DNA from: Candidatus Iainarchaeum sp.
GTDB taxonomy: Archaea > B1Sed10-29 > WALL01 > JAGHAM01
DNA: 39,014 nucleotides
Direction: 5' to 3'
Assembly (NCBI GenBank): GCA_021161465.1
Contig: JAGHAM010000019.1
Coordinates: forward strand, 1-39,014
Shown here: positions 27,139 to 34,667 of the stretch, piece by piece
Numbering within the stretch: position 1 is the stretch's first letter
Layout: each line of letters starts with the position of its first letter
Notes under the pieces: generated by a model
The model's input: only the letters and a program-made list of their open reading frames with translations
Database searches by the model: none
What the model was told of the DNA's origin: nothing
Translations under genes and position numbers: made by a program

Positions 27139-27777
27139 ATGGCAATCGAACCATTCGAAGAGCATAGCTTAGAATATGACAAATGGTTCGTCAAACACAA
27201 ATATACTTATTTGTCGGAGCTTGAGGCAATCAAATCCCTGTTGCCAAATGGTGAAGGTGTAGAAATTGGTGTTGGCACTGGAAGGTTTGCTGGTCCATTG
27301 GGTATCAAAATTGGAGTTGAACCATCGGAGAACATGTCTAAAATCGCTGAGAAACGCGGAGTAAAAATAATCCCAGCAGCCGCAGAGGATATCCCTATCT
27401 CAGATTTGCATTTTGATTACGCCCTGATAGTAACAACTATATGTTTCCTTGATGATGTTGGGAAGGCGCTACGGGAAACGCACCGTATACTAAAGGATGG
27501 TGGTTATATCTTGATCGGCTTTATAGACAGAGACAGTAAAATAGGTAAAGCGTATGAAAAACACAAAGAAGCCAGTGTCTTTTATAGAAACGCTAGGTTC
27601 TTTTCTACAAAGGAAGTGGTTTCACTCCTAGCTAAAGTAGGATTTACCGATTTCCAGTTTGTTCAGACTTTATTTAGAGAGCTAAATTCTATAAATAGTC
27701 TAGAGCCGGTTAAAGAGGGTTATGGGGCTGGTTCTTTCGTTGTTGTTAGGGGGAGAAAACCGAAAACTTCCTACTGA
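27139..27777 (+). CDS. Class I SAM-dependent methyltransferase
   Basis: This 212-residue methyltransferase of the Methyltransf_11 type has motif I VEIGVGTGRFAGPLG (about residues 36-50), the acidic ribose-binding segment IGVEPSENM, motif II AAAEDIPI, and the post-motif FDYALIVTTICFLDD and RILKDGGYILIGFIDRDS strand. The substrate (small molecule, quinone or lipid) cannot be inferred. The last 32 bases overlap the 3' end of the converging transporter gene. The ATG has AAGGAGG 16 bases upstream, too far to be an ideal ribosome site, and ATACTAATAA about 26 bases upstream would allow a leaderless start. Confidence 0.85.
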   Translation: MAIEPFEEHSLEYDKWFVKHKYTYLSELEAIKSLLPNGEGVEIGVGTGRFAGPLGIKIGVEPSENMSKIAEKRGVKIIPAAAEDIPISDLHFDYALIVTTICFLDDVGKALRETHRILKDGGYILIGFIDRDSKIGKAYEKHKEASVFYRNARFFSTKEVVSLLAKVGFTDFQFVQTLFRELNSINSLEPVKEGYGAGSFVVVRGRKPKTSY

Positions 27778-29005
27778 ACGCTACAAACAATAATACCGAG
27801 ACGAATGCAAGAACGCCCCCATAAGCAAACGTGTATACTGGGCTGAACTGCCAGAGGATTCCTGCAATGATGCTTGCTGGCAGAGCCATTATACCTGTAA
27901 CTGTATGGAACGTCCCAAGTGCGGTGGCCCTAAGCTCTTTGGAGGATAAATCAGAGACAAATGCTCTCTGGTTTCCATCTATAGTTGCGTTTACAATGCC
28001 ATACAACGCGAAGAGTGCAATAAACCACACCAGCGAGTTCGAGAAAATGAAACCAAAAGAGGTAACAGCGAAGAACAGGTAACCAAGCACAAGAACGCGC
28101 TTTCTCCCAAATTTATCTGAGAGTACTCCTGCAGGTATAGAAAAAGCAGCGTAGAAGATGTTAAACAAGGCATACAGCATGATTGGAATTATGATTGACA
28201 TCTCTTTGGGGAAGAAATCCTGAACCCTAAGCACGAAAAACATGTATGTGAAATTTCCGAGTGAGAACAGTCCAGAGACCACCAAGAAACGTTTCAATGA
28301 TGGCGTTAGGCCTTTTATGCTTACCACAAAATCAGTTTTAAGAGGTTCTGATTTCTTCTCTTTAACAAAGATAAGTGGGGCTAAAGAAAAGAAGGATAAC
28401 ACAGCGGCTATGAATATTATAAGCTTGAATAGTTCAGCCTGGCTTGTAATCTCAGAGCTGAAGAACCAGAACAACGCCAGCGCTGTTAAGGAACCCATAA
28501 CCGCGCCAGAGGTATCCAAAGCCCTATGGATGCCGAAACCTTCTCCCCTCTTCTTTGGCATAGACTCGGAGATGATTGCATCCCTGGGTGCAGTCCTCAA
28601 TCCCTTTCCTACCCGCTCCAAGCTGGCGAATGCAAGTACAGATTCCCAGGTCCTAGAGAAGGCAAGCAAAAGTTTAAAGAATGCAGAAGTAAGATAACCA
28701 GAGCTGACGAAGATTTTCCTCTTACCTGTTTTGTCTGACAGATAACCGAACAGAACTTTTAGAATACTTGATAGACTATCTCTAATACCACCCACCAGAC
28801 CTATAACCATGCCCGTGCCACCAAGAGACTTTATAAAGAATGGCAGTATTGGCATTATGGTCTCGCTACTCCAGTCATTCAAGAAACTTACCAGACCAAG
28901 CAAAAACACGTTTTTGCTGAAGCCTTTGTCTTTTTTCACTGTGACGCCAGTGGAGGTTGGTATTATGGGGGCTGGCATCCTTGGGAAACCTTTATCCTTT
29001 TTCAT
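27746..29005 (-). CDS. MFS transporter, last gene of the iron operon
   Basis: This transporter of the major facilitator superfamily is about 419 residues long with 12 predicted helices. The MFS loop motif GYLSDKTGKRKIFV is present after helix 2, and a second version (GVLSDKFGRKRVLVLGY) appears in the C-terminal half. The substrate is unknown. It starts about 10 bases after iscU, so it belongs to the feoA-feoB-iscS-iscU run and may carry an iron chelate, a metal or a drug. The ATG at 29005 has TAGGGGTG upstream. The first 31 codons contain a duplicated start region, so a GTG at 28942, just before helix 1, could also be used. Confidence 0.85.
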   Translation of the reverse strand: MKKDKGFPRMPAPIIPTSTGVTVKKDKGFSKNVFLLGLVSFLNDWSSETIMPILPFFIKSLGGTGMVIGLVGGIRDSLSSILKVLFGYLSDKTGKRKIFVSSGYLTSAFFKLLLAFSRTWESVLAFASLERVGKGLRTAPRDAIISESMPKKRGEGFGIHRALDTSGAVMGSLTALALFWFFSSEITSQAELFKLIIFIAAVLSFFSLAPLIFVKEKKSEPLKTDFVVSIKGLTPSLKRFLVVSGLFSLGNFTYMFFVLRVQDFFPKEMSIIIPIMLYALFNIFYAAFSIPAGVLSDKFGRKRVLVLGYLFFAVTSFGFIFSNSLVWFIALFALYGIVNATIDGNQRAFVSDLSSKELRATALGTFHTVTGIMALPASIIAGILWQFSPVYTFAYGGVLAFVSVLLFVAFSRKFSVFSP

Positions 29006-29014
29006 TGTGACACC
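28922..29014 (-). repeat. Tandem duplication of the MFS gene start region
   Basis: A 27-base block at 28988-29014 recurs at 28922-28948 with 22 of 27 bases matching and a 66-base period (22 codons, in frame). It encodes GVTMKKDKGF and GVTVKKDKGF. The upstream copy holds the ATG at 29005, the downstream copy a GTG at 28942. Confidence 0.8.
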
Positions 29015-29015
29015 C

Positions 29016-29393
29016 CTAGTGGTTTCTATAATCATCTACTGCAGCCTTTAGTGCTTTGGTTGCAAGCAGTGAGCAGTGCATCTTTACAGGTGGTAGGCCA
29101 CCAAGCTCTTTTGCGATATCTGTGTCTTTTACTTTCAGCGCGCCTTTTAACTCCTTTCCCTTTATCATTCCAGTCAATACCGAGCTGGTTGCTATGGCTG
29201 CAGCACATCCATATGTAAGGAAGGAAACATCCTTTATTATTTCATTACCTTCATTATCTTTTTCTACTTTTATGTAGAGCTCCATCACATCTCCACAGGT
29301 AGGATTGCCCACTCTCCCAAACCCATCAGGGTTCTCCATCTTTCCATAGTTCCTAGGGTTTCTGAAATGTTCAATCACCTTATCTGTGTACAT
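29016..29393 (-). CDS. iscU: IscU/NifU-type Fe-S cluster scaffold protein
   Basis: The scaffold on which [2Fe-2S] and [4Fe-4S] clusters are built. The 125 residues match IscU. The cluster ligands are Cys33 in NPTCGD (with the conserved Asp35), Cys63 in YGCAAAIATSS, and Cys107 with His106 in KMHCSLLA. The conserved LPPVKMHCS motif near the co-chaperone site (LPPVK) is intact. I start at the ATG at 29393, with GGAGG just before it, rather than a GTG nine bases upstream. It lies nine bases after iscS, its sulfur donor, and just before the MFS gene. Confidence 0.95.
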   Translation of the reverse strand: MYTDKVIEHFRNPRNYGKMENPDGFGRVGNPTCGDVMELYIKVEKDNEGNEIIKDVSFLTYGCAAAIATSSVLTGMIKGKELKGALKVKDTDIAKELGGLPPVKMHCSLLATKALKAAVDDYRNH

Positions 29394-29402
29394 AACCTCC
29401 AC

Positions 29403-30581
29403 CTAACCAAAACACTTATCGTCTATTGGTTTAACTTCTTTAGCAAGTGGCGAGAGCTCACGTAGCTCAGATACAACTTTCTTAACGTTCTCTAGGACAT
29501 AATCCACTTGTTTCTCATCGTTTTGCTTTCCAAGAGTTAGCCTAAGCGAGCCATGAGCTTCTTCAGGTGTCAGGCCTATAGCTGTTAACACATGCGATGG
29601 CCGCAGCTCATGCGAAGAGCATGCAGAGCCAGTGCTTGCCGCGATGCCTTTTTCATCAAGCCTTAAAATTAAGGACTCTCCCTCTATATACTTGAAAGAG
29701 AAATTAATGTTGTTTGGCAATCGATTTTGCCTGGGGCCGTTTAACCAGGAGTCAGTTATCTCAGAAAGCCCTTCTATGAGACATGCCTGTAGCTTAGCTT
29801 GCCTTTCGCCCTCCTTTTGCATATCTTTTTCAGCAAGTTCAACAGCTTTTGCAAACCCAACGATTCCTGCAACGTTTTCTGTTCCAGAACGCATCTTACC
29901 TTCGTGACCTCCCCCATTAAGCAGAGCTTCCACTTTGGTCCCCTCCCTCAAGAGCGCCAAGCCAACACCCTTTGGGCCATATATCTTATGCGAAGACGCA
30001 CTAAGGAAGTCAACATTTTCAAGGTTCAATGGGATTTTACCAAATGCCTGAACAGCATCCGTGTGGAATGGCACATCATGCTCATGTGCTATCTTGCCTA
30101 GCTCTTCTATTGGTTCTATCGTCCCAATTTCATTGTTTGCCGCCATTACAGAAACAAGGATAGTGTCATCTCGTATGGAATTCTCAAGTTCTTCTGCACT
30201 GACAAAACCTTCTTTATCGACTGGCAGGAAAGTTACATCAAAACCTTGTGACTTAAGCCAGTTGGCAGTGCTTATTACACTTGGATGCTCTATAGCAGTT
30301 GTGATTATGTGCTTTCCTTTCTTCAACGCGTAGAAAGCAGTTCCTTTCAGCACCATATTATTTGATTCCGTGCCGCCAGAAGTAAAGACTATCTCACTTG
30401 GTTTTACACCAAGAAACTTCGCAACCTTTGCTCTACTCTCTTCAAGAGCTTCCTTAGCCTCTCTTCCCCACTGATGTAGCGAGGAGGCATTGCCATATTT
30501 CTCAGAAAAAAATGGTTTCATGGCGTCAATTACCTTTGGGTCCACAGGAGTTGTAGCTGCATGATCCATATATATTTTCAT
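29403..30581 (-). CDS. iscS: Cysteine desulfurase
   Basis: This PLP enzyme removes sulfur from cysteine and passes it to IscU. In 392 residues it shows the N-terminal YMDHAATTPVDP, FTSGGTESNN (cofactor phosphate), EHPSV, the PLP lysine in SASSHKIYGPKG, and the persulfide-forming Cys in TGSACSSHELRPSHVL. The lysine is present, unlike the Archaeoglobus enzyme I recall, in which it is replaced. The ATG at 30581 has AGGTGAT upstream; the GTG at 30590 is too close to it. It is 12 bases downstream of feoB, so iron import and cluster synthesis share a transcript. Confidence 0.96.
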   Translation of the reverse strand: MKIYMDHAATTPVDPKVIDAMKPFFSEKYGNASSLHQWGREAKEALEESRAKVAKFLGVKPSEIVFTSGGTESNNMVLKGTAFYALKKGKHIITTAIEHPSVISTANWLKSQGFDVTFLPVDKEGFVSAEELENSIRDDTILVSVMAANNEIGTIEPIEELGKIAHEHDVPFHTDAVQAFGKIPLNLENVDFLSASSHKIYGPKGVGLALLREGTKVEALLNGGGHEGKMRSGTENVAGIVGFAKAVELAEKDMQKEGERQAKLQACLIEGLSEITDSWLNGPRQNRLPNNINFSFKYIEGESLILRLDEKGIAASTGSACSSHELRPSHVLTAIGLTPEEAHGSLRLTLGKQNDEKQVDYVLENVKKVVSELRELSPLAKEVKPIDDKCFG

Positions 30582-30593
30582 TTTTATCACCTA

Positions 30594-32507
30594 CTAAGCT
30601 AAAAGCGGGGCTAAAACCCGCATTAATATACCTCCAACCAGTATGGCAAACACTATCTCAAAAACTGCTATGTACAGTGCTTTCTTCCAGCCAAATTCTC
30701 TCTTCAGGGCAGCGATTGTTGCTATACAGGGTACATAAAGCATTGAGACCAGTGCAAGGGTAAACATCTGTAATTGTGTCAAAGCAGTTGCGAAGTTGGT
30801 TGTACCAAGAACAGATGCCAACATTACCAAGACTAACTCCTTCCGCAAGATGCCAAAGATAAGCAGTATTCCTGCTGCCTGTGGGAGTCCAAGCCACCCA
30901 ACAGTTATAGGGGATATAACAGCTGAAAACTCCCCCAAAACACCAATCTGCCTGAGGAATTCAATCACAAAGCTGCTTGCTATTATCAAAGGGAACGCTA
31001 TCTTTATGAATTCTTTAACACGTGCCCATGAGCTTCGTAGTGCTACTTTAATTGAAGGTAACCTGTATGGCGGCATCTCCATTATCAATCCCACAGGCTC
31101 GCCTGGCATAAATTTGTTCAGCAGTTTTCCGATAAGCAGGATTATGATGAAATCTATGATGTAAAGGGCTACCGCCCACTGGAATCCAAGAAATGCTGCT
31201 ACAAGACCTAAAATTATAACTGTTCTGGCAGCACATGGAACCAAGGTCACAAGGAAGGCTGTTATAAACTTTTCTCTTGGCCGTTCCATTATTCTGCATC
31301 CAAGGCAGGCTGGAACATTACAGCCAAATCCCAGTACCATTGGTATGAATGCCTTTCCATGAAGCCCAATTTTGTGCATCAAGCTGTCTGTCAGGAATGC
31401 AACTCTGGCAAGGTAGCCTGAGTCTTCTACAAAAGAGAGTATGATATAAAACGGTATTATATATGGCAATACTATTGCCACACCAGCTATCAGCCCATCC
31501 ACTGTGCTCCAAACCAAACTAAAAAGAAAGGGGTCTCTTATAGTATTTTTCAAGGGTTCCTGGATAACACTTAATAGGTTCACAAGCCAGTCAGAAAGCC
31601 AGCTGCCAAGATAAAATATAGTGAAAAGTGTTAGGCCCATAGCCAAAAACATTATGATATAGCCTGCAAACTTATTCGTGGTTATTTTATCCAGTTTATC
31701 TGATATCGTTTCTTTGTATTTTGACCTCTTGATTACCTTGCTGGTTATCCTGGCTGCGATGCTGTACCTTTCACTGGATATAACAACATTAGCCGGCTCC
31801 CCATGAATTTTCTCCAGCTCTCTTGAGTATTTTGAAACCAGCTTGAGAATAGATGGCTTTTTCTTCTCAACTATTCTAATGACTTCCTGGTCTCCCTCAA
31901 GCAATTTTATAGCAAACCATCTTGCTGGGAATGCCAAATCCATACCCGAAAGCTTTTTCTCGATTGAGGACACTCTCTCTTCAATCTCCTTGCCATATTG
32001 AATTGGTTTTGGTTTAGCGTGTCTGGTGGCAACCCTAATTGCTGCAGTCGCCATCTTTGAGATTCCTCGCCTCTTTATTGCAACTGTAGGTACAACAGGG
32101 ATGCCAAGCTCTTTGCTTAGTTTTTTGTAATCTATCTCCATCCCTTTCATTTTGGCTTCGTCGTACATATTCAGGGCCATTACCATTGGGAATCCTAACT
32201 CAATCAGCTGCAAGGTAAGGAACAAGTTTCTCTCTAGAATGGTCGAGTCAACTACATTGATTATTGCGTCTGGCCTTTGCTCTGAGAGATAGTTTCGAGA
32301 TATCAACTCCTCCATAGAAAAGGTTGAGAAAGAGTAAATCCCTGGCAAGTCAATCACATCAATATCTTTGTCCAAAAAGAAGAACGTGCCCTCTGCCTTT
32401 TCCACAGTTTTCCCCGGCCAGTTGCCTATGTGCTGGTGCATACCAGTCAATTCATTGAAAATCGCACTTTTTCCAACGTTGGCATTGCCAGCGAGAGCGA
32501 ATTTCAT
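30594..32507 (-). CDS. feoB: Ferrous iron transporter FeoB
   Basis: FeoB is the membrane permease that takes up Fe(II), with an N-terminal GTP-binding domain. Visible are G1 GNANVGKS (residues 7-14), the switch region with T34, G3 DLPG (53-56), G4 NMYD, then a helical spacer and the polytopic membrane part. The membrane part holds paired gate motifs with conserved cysteines (GFGCNVPACLGCR, LVPCAARTVI) and a later YVPCIATIAAL. At 637 residues it is a normal compact FeoB. Its ATG overlaps the stop of feoA by four bases (ATGA). Confidence 0.97.
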   Translation of the reverse strand: MKFALAGNANVGKSAIFNELTGMHQHIGNWPGKTVEKAEGTFFFLDKDIDVIDLPGIYSFSTFSMEELISRNYLSEQRPDAIINVVDSTILERNLFLTLQLIELGFPMVMALNMYDEAKMKGMEIDYKKLSKELGIPVVPTVAIKRRGISKMATAAIRVATRHAKPKPIQYGKEIEERVSSIEKKLSGMDLAFPARWFAIKLLEGDQEVIRIVEKKKPSILKLVSKYSRELEKIHGEPANVVISSERYSIAARITSKVIKRSKYKETISDKLDKITTNKFAGYIIMFLAMGLTLFTIFYLGSWLSDWLVNLLSVIQEPLKNTIRDPFLFSLVWSTVDGLIAGVAIVLPYIIPFYIILSFVEDSGYLARVAFLTDSLMHKIGLHGKAFIPMVLGFGCNVPACLGCRIMERPREKFITAFLVTLVPCAARTVIILGLVAAFLGFQWAVALYIIDFIIILLIGKLLNKFMPGEPVGLIMEMPPYRLPSIKVALRSSWARVKEFIKIAFPLIIASSFVIEFLRQIGVLGEFSAVISPITVGWLGLPQAAGILLIFGILRKELVLVMLASVLGTTNFATALTQLQMFTLALVSMLYVPCIATIAALKREFGWKKALYIAVFEIVFAILVGGILMRVLAPLLA

Positions 32508-32734
32508 ACAATCTCTTCCACAAATATTTTAGACGCAAGCCCCCAACCAACCACAAGCTCAGAGTGCTTGACCTCCAGTCGTATCGGACCTTTAAATGGA
32601 GCATTTCCAAGGACCTTGATTTGTGTTCCAGGAAGCAAACCCATGTCTGACAACCTTTGCTTTGCAGTAACGCCACCGTGTATTTCTCTAACAATTGCTT
32701 TCTTGCCTTTCAAATGAGTTAAGGGAACAAGCAC
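32504..32734 (-). CDS. feoA: FeoA, iron transport accessory protein
   Basis: FeoA is a small SH3-like protein that assists FeoB. The 76-residue reading starts at the GTG at 32734, which has AGGTG five bases upstream. The longer in-frame extension runs through the promoter and is rejected. The fold is recognisable from LVPLTHLKGKKAIVREIHGG, RLSDMGLLPGTQIKVL, GPIRLEVKHSELVVG and LASKIFVEEI. It is the first gene of the feoA-feoB-iscS-iscU-MFS run. Upstream, a palindrome at 32748-32760 sits between its TATA element and predicted transcript start. Confidence 0.92.
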   Translation of the reverse strand: MLVPLTHLKGKKAIVREIHGGVTAKQRLSDMGLLPGTQIKVLGNAPFKGPIRLEVKHSELVVGWGLASKIFVEEIV

Positions 32735-32747
32735 TAAAACACCTAAA

Positions 32748-32760
32748 TTAACAGTGTTAA
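32748..32760. promoter_or_regulatory. Palindromic operator between feoA and the HTH regulator
   Basis: TTAACAGTGTTAA is a perfect 6+1+6 inverted repeat. It lies just downstream of a TATA-like CTTTAAATAC (32761-32770) as read toward feoA, and just upstream of the same element as read toward the regulator. A protein bound here could block both transcripts. This fits an iron-responsive repressor, but the site does not match any consensus I know well. Confidence 0.6.
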
Positions 32761-32770
32761 CTTTAAATAC
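32761..32770. promoter_or_regulatory. Bidirectional TATA element of the iron module
   Basis: CTTTAAATAC lies about 27 bases before the regulator ATG at 32793 (leaderless) and, read as GTATTTAAAG, about 32 bases before the feoA GTG at 32734. One core could load transcription in both directions. Confidence 0.5.
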
Positions 32771-32792
32771 AATTTGGTTTATAATCTTTTCT

Positions 32793-33095
32793 ATGAAACC
32801 CTTCTGCGAGGAGGTAGGTCGTAAGACCTTACCAGCCATAAGGGCGCTAATAGCAAATGAGCTGGCAAAGAAAGGTTTAACCGGTAGAGAAATTTCAAAA
32901 GCTATGGGAGTAACACCGGCATCTGTTACCCATTACCTGCACAAATCGCGTGGCAAACTGTCAGTTAAGGACAAGATACCCAAGACATTAGTTGAAGATT
33001 TTGTTGATAAGCTTGCAAATGGCAAGCTGACAGATGAAGAAAGGGTGGAAGGCCTCTGCTCTATTTGCAAAACAATCAGAGGAGTTGCTAATTAA
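32793..33095 (+). CDS. Helix-turn-helix transcriptional regulator with a cysteine triad (COG2522-like)
   Basis: This 100-residue protein has a helix-turn-helix at about residues 27-50 (GLTGREISKAMGVTPASVTHYLHKSRG). It also has three cysteines: Cys5 near the N terminus (MKPFCEEVGRKTLPAIRALIA) and Cys89/Cys92 in LCSIC. This arrangement recalls the archaeal COG2522-type regulators. The cysteines could bind iron or an Fe-S cluster, and the gene faces feoA across a palindrome. It is therefore a strong candidate for the iron regulator of this module (inference). The ATG at 32793 fits a leaderless message. The next gene, a SufT-like protein, follows after 11 bases. Confidence 0.82.
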   Translation: MKPFCEEVGRKTLPAIRALIANELAKKGLTGREISKAMGVTPASVTHYLHKSRGKLSVKDKIPKTLVEDFVDKLANGKLTDEERVEGLCSICKTIRGVAN

Positions 33096-33106
33096 TCGGT
33101 GGTAAA

Positions 33107-33394
33107 ATGGTAGTGAAGAAAGAAGACATTATAAATGCCCTTGAAAATGTTATGGACCCAGAGATAGGATTGAATGTGGTTGACATGGGGTTAATATATG
33201 GCGTTTCTATTGATGGAAACAAAGTTGAGGTTAAAATGACTTTAACTACACCAGGGTGCCCATTGGCAGCTATGCTTGTGGATAAAGTAGGTGAGGCCGT
33301 TAGTAGTGTGCCTGGTGTGACTAAAACGGAGGTTAAGCTTGTGTGGGATCCGCCATGGACACCGGAGATGATGAAGAACCCTAAGGAGAAATGA
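33107..33394 (+). CDS. MIP18/SufT-like (DUF59) Fe-S assembly protein
   Basis: The 95-residue protein is a single DUF59 domain: DIINALENVMDPEIGLNVVDMGLIYGV, VEVKMTLTTPGCPLAAML with the conserved Cys51, and VKLVWDPPWTPEMM. MIP18/SufT proteins help load or mature Fe-S proteins. ATG at 33107 follows GGTGGTAAA. It is co-transcribed with the cysteine-containing regulator and lies opposite the feo-isc operon, so both sides of the control region serve iron and Fe-S metabolism. Confidence 0.9.
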   Translation: MVVKKEDIINALENVMDPEIGLNVVDMGLIYGVSIDGNKVEVKMTLTTPGCPLAAMLVDKVGEAVSSVPGVTKTEVKLVWDPPWTPEMMKNPKEK

Positions 33395-33451
33395 GTAGGG
33401 ATTAACTCAGTTATAAAAACCTTTAAATATATTTGAATGTAAAAATAATTT

Positions 33452-33597
33452 GGGTGTCGAGCAGTCTCAGGACAGGGGGGTAAGACGCCATTATAAAATT
33501 ATGAAGCACCTCGTTGCCTTAAATACCCGTGCTCATGATTTTGGTGCTTATATGTCCTTGGACAATTCACACCTAGAGTGGGGTTAATCCCCACTCT
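33452..33597 (+). ncRNA. Putative structured non-coding RNA with terminal hairpin
   Basis: The 390 bases between 33395 and 33784 have no gene. A TATA-like TTTAAATATA (33422-33431) predicts a transcript from G33452. The RNA has nested long-range helices: GGGTGT (33452-33457) with ACACCT (33569-33574), AGGACA (33469-33474) with TGTCCT (33553-33558), and AAGCACC (33504-33510) with GGTGCTT (33543-33549). A 9-bp hairpin AGAGTGGGG-TTAAT-CCCCACTCT (33575-33597) with a following T-run ends it. I tested 5S, SRP and tRNA patterns and found no match; an H/ACA guide RNA is a weaker possibility. Confidence 0.55.
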
Positions 33598-33671
33598 TTA
33601 GTTCTTCATTGGTTATCTTAGTATCAAACCACATTTCAATATCTGAGGCTAATCCCCACTCTTTAGTTCTT
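33585..33671 (+). repeat. 22-base direct repeat downstream of the putative RNA
   Basis: A 22-base sequence beginning TAATCCCCACTC occurs exactly at 33585-33606 and 33650-33671. The second copy lies within another stem system: ATCTGAGG (33641-33648) with CCTCAGAT (33704-33711), and GGCTAA (33647-33652) with TTAGCC (33685-33690). This may be a decayed second terminator or RNA copy. Confidence 0.75.
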
Positions 33672-33784
33672 TGAGCATTGCGGCTTAGCCTTAGGGGGTA
33701 CTACCTCAGATTCAATACTTCTTCAATTCTTCATGCATTGCATCCTGGGAAAAGATTATAAACTAAAAAGGAGTATGCCTAACT

Positions 33785-34666
33785 ATGAGAGAATACTTCC
33801 ATGATATAATAAAGCCAGCAGTTAAAGCCTTCAAGCCAGGTGAGGTGGTATTGTCTTTCCTGTTAACCCTTGTCCCAATAGTGAATATATTCACAATCCC
33901 TGGTTATTTCTTTAACTCGGCTGGTTATATTGCCAAGGGAAAAAGTAGGTTGCCTAAAGTCCGCTTAAGCAAGGCATTCTATACAACACTTTATGTCTAC
34001 GCTACTGTGTTCCTTCTAGGGATATTCGGCTGGCTCATTGTCATAGCAATAATGTCACCAGCCTGGCTTCTACTCTTGATTTCAAAGCAGATGGCTTTAT
34101 CCAATCCAATAGTGTCCTTCTTAAACTTAGTTCATTCTTTGTCAAGCTTCACCGCTGTCTTTGTTTTTCTGTTTTTGATTTTTATCTTGCCAATAGTGCT
34201 GGTTAGGCTTACGATTTACAGGTACTTCTCAAGGATTCTTGATTTCAGGCATATCTTAAGGCTTGTACTGAGCAAGGAGTACATGATATCTTTTATTGTT
34301 GTGAGTTTAGTCTCATTATTGCTCCTGAGTACTGGTATGGTTGCATATGGGAAGGTGGCTACTTTTCTTGGAAGCACGCCATATGTGGACGTAAACGGTA
34401 CTCCAGAGCTGGAGCAGGCCATATTAAACCCCATGGAAACACAATGGAACTACACTATCCTAAACCCAATGGAGAAAAAGTTTGACGTAGGCGCTTTTTC
34501 GTTTCTTTATTTCATCGATGCTACGTGCTTTTTTATAGTGATAGCTATTGCTTCAGTGCTTTTTGGCAGGAGCTTTTACATACTTGAAACCGAACATAAG
34601 ATTGACCACATCCCAAAGCATGCAAAGAGTGAAATAAAGCCGTTAAAAACATCAGAGTTAGAATAA
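33785..34666 (+). CDS. Polytopic membrane protein, DUF4013-like
   Basis: The 293-residue protein has about six hydrophobic segments, including SFLLTLVPIVNIFTIPGYFF and a long central pair, in the style of archaeal DUF4013 proteins, whose function is unknown. Between the last helices, an exposed stretch carries an internal repeat (ILNPMETQWNY then ILNPMEKKF). The tail is lysine-rich. I start at the ATG at 33785, about 26 bases after ATTATAAAC (leaderless). An AAGGAG nearby also precedes a 9-codon frame from 33775, which I do not call. Confidence 0.65.
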   Translation: MREYFHDIIKPAVKAFKPGEVVLSFLLTLVPIVNIFTIPGYFFNSAGYIAKGKSRLPKVRLSKAFYTTLYVYATVFLLGIFGWLIVIAIMSPAWLLLLISKQMALSNPIVSFLNLVHSLSSFTAVFVFLFLIFILPIVLVRLTIYRYFSRILDFRHILRLVLSKEYMISFIVVSLVSLLLLSTGMVAYGKVATFLGSTPYVDVNGTPELEQAILNPMETQWNYTILNPMEKKFDVGAFSFLYFIDATCFFIVIAIASVLFGRSFYILETEHKIDHIPKHAKSEIKPLKTSELE

Positions 34667-34667
34667 C

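Noticed and set aside
32735-32839. N-terminal extension of FeoA
   Set aside because: It runs through the TATA element and the palindrome; the GTG at 32734 has AGGTG and gives the normal FeoA length.
33452-33597. 5S rRNA, SRP RNA or tRNA
   Set aside because: No 5S consensus, no SRP helix 8 motif, no tRNA arms. Length and helices do not match.
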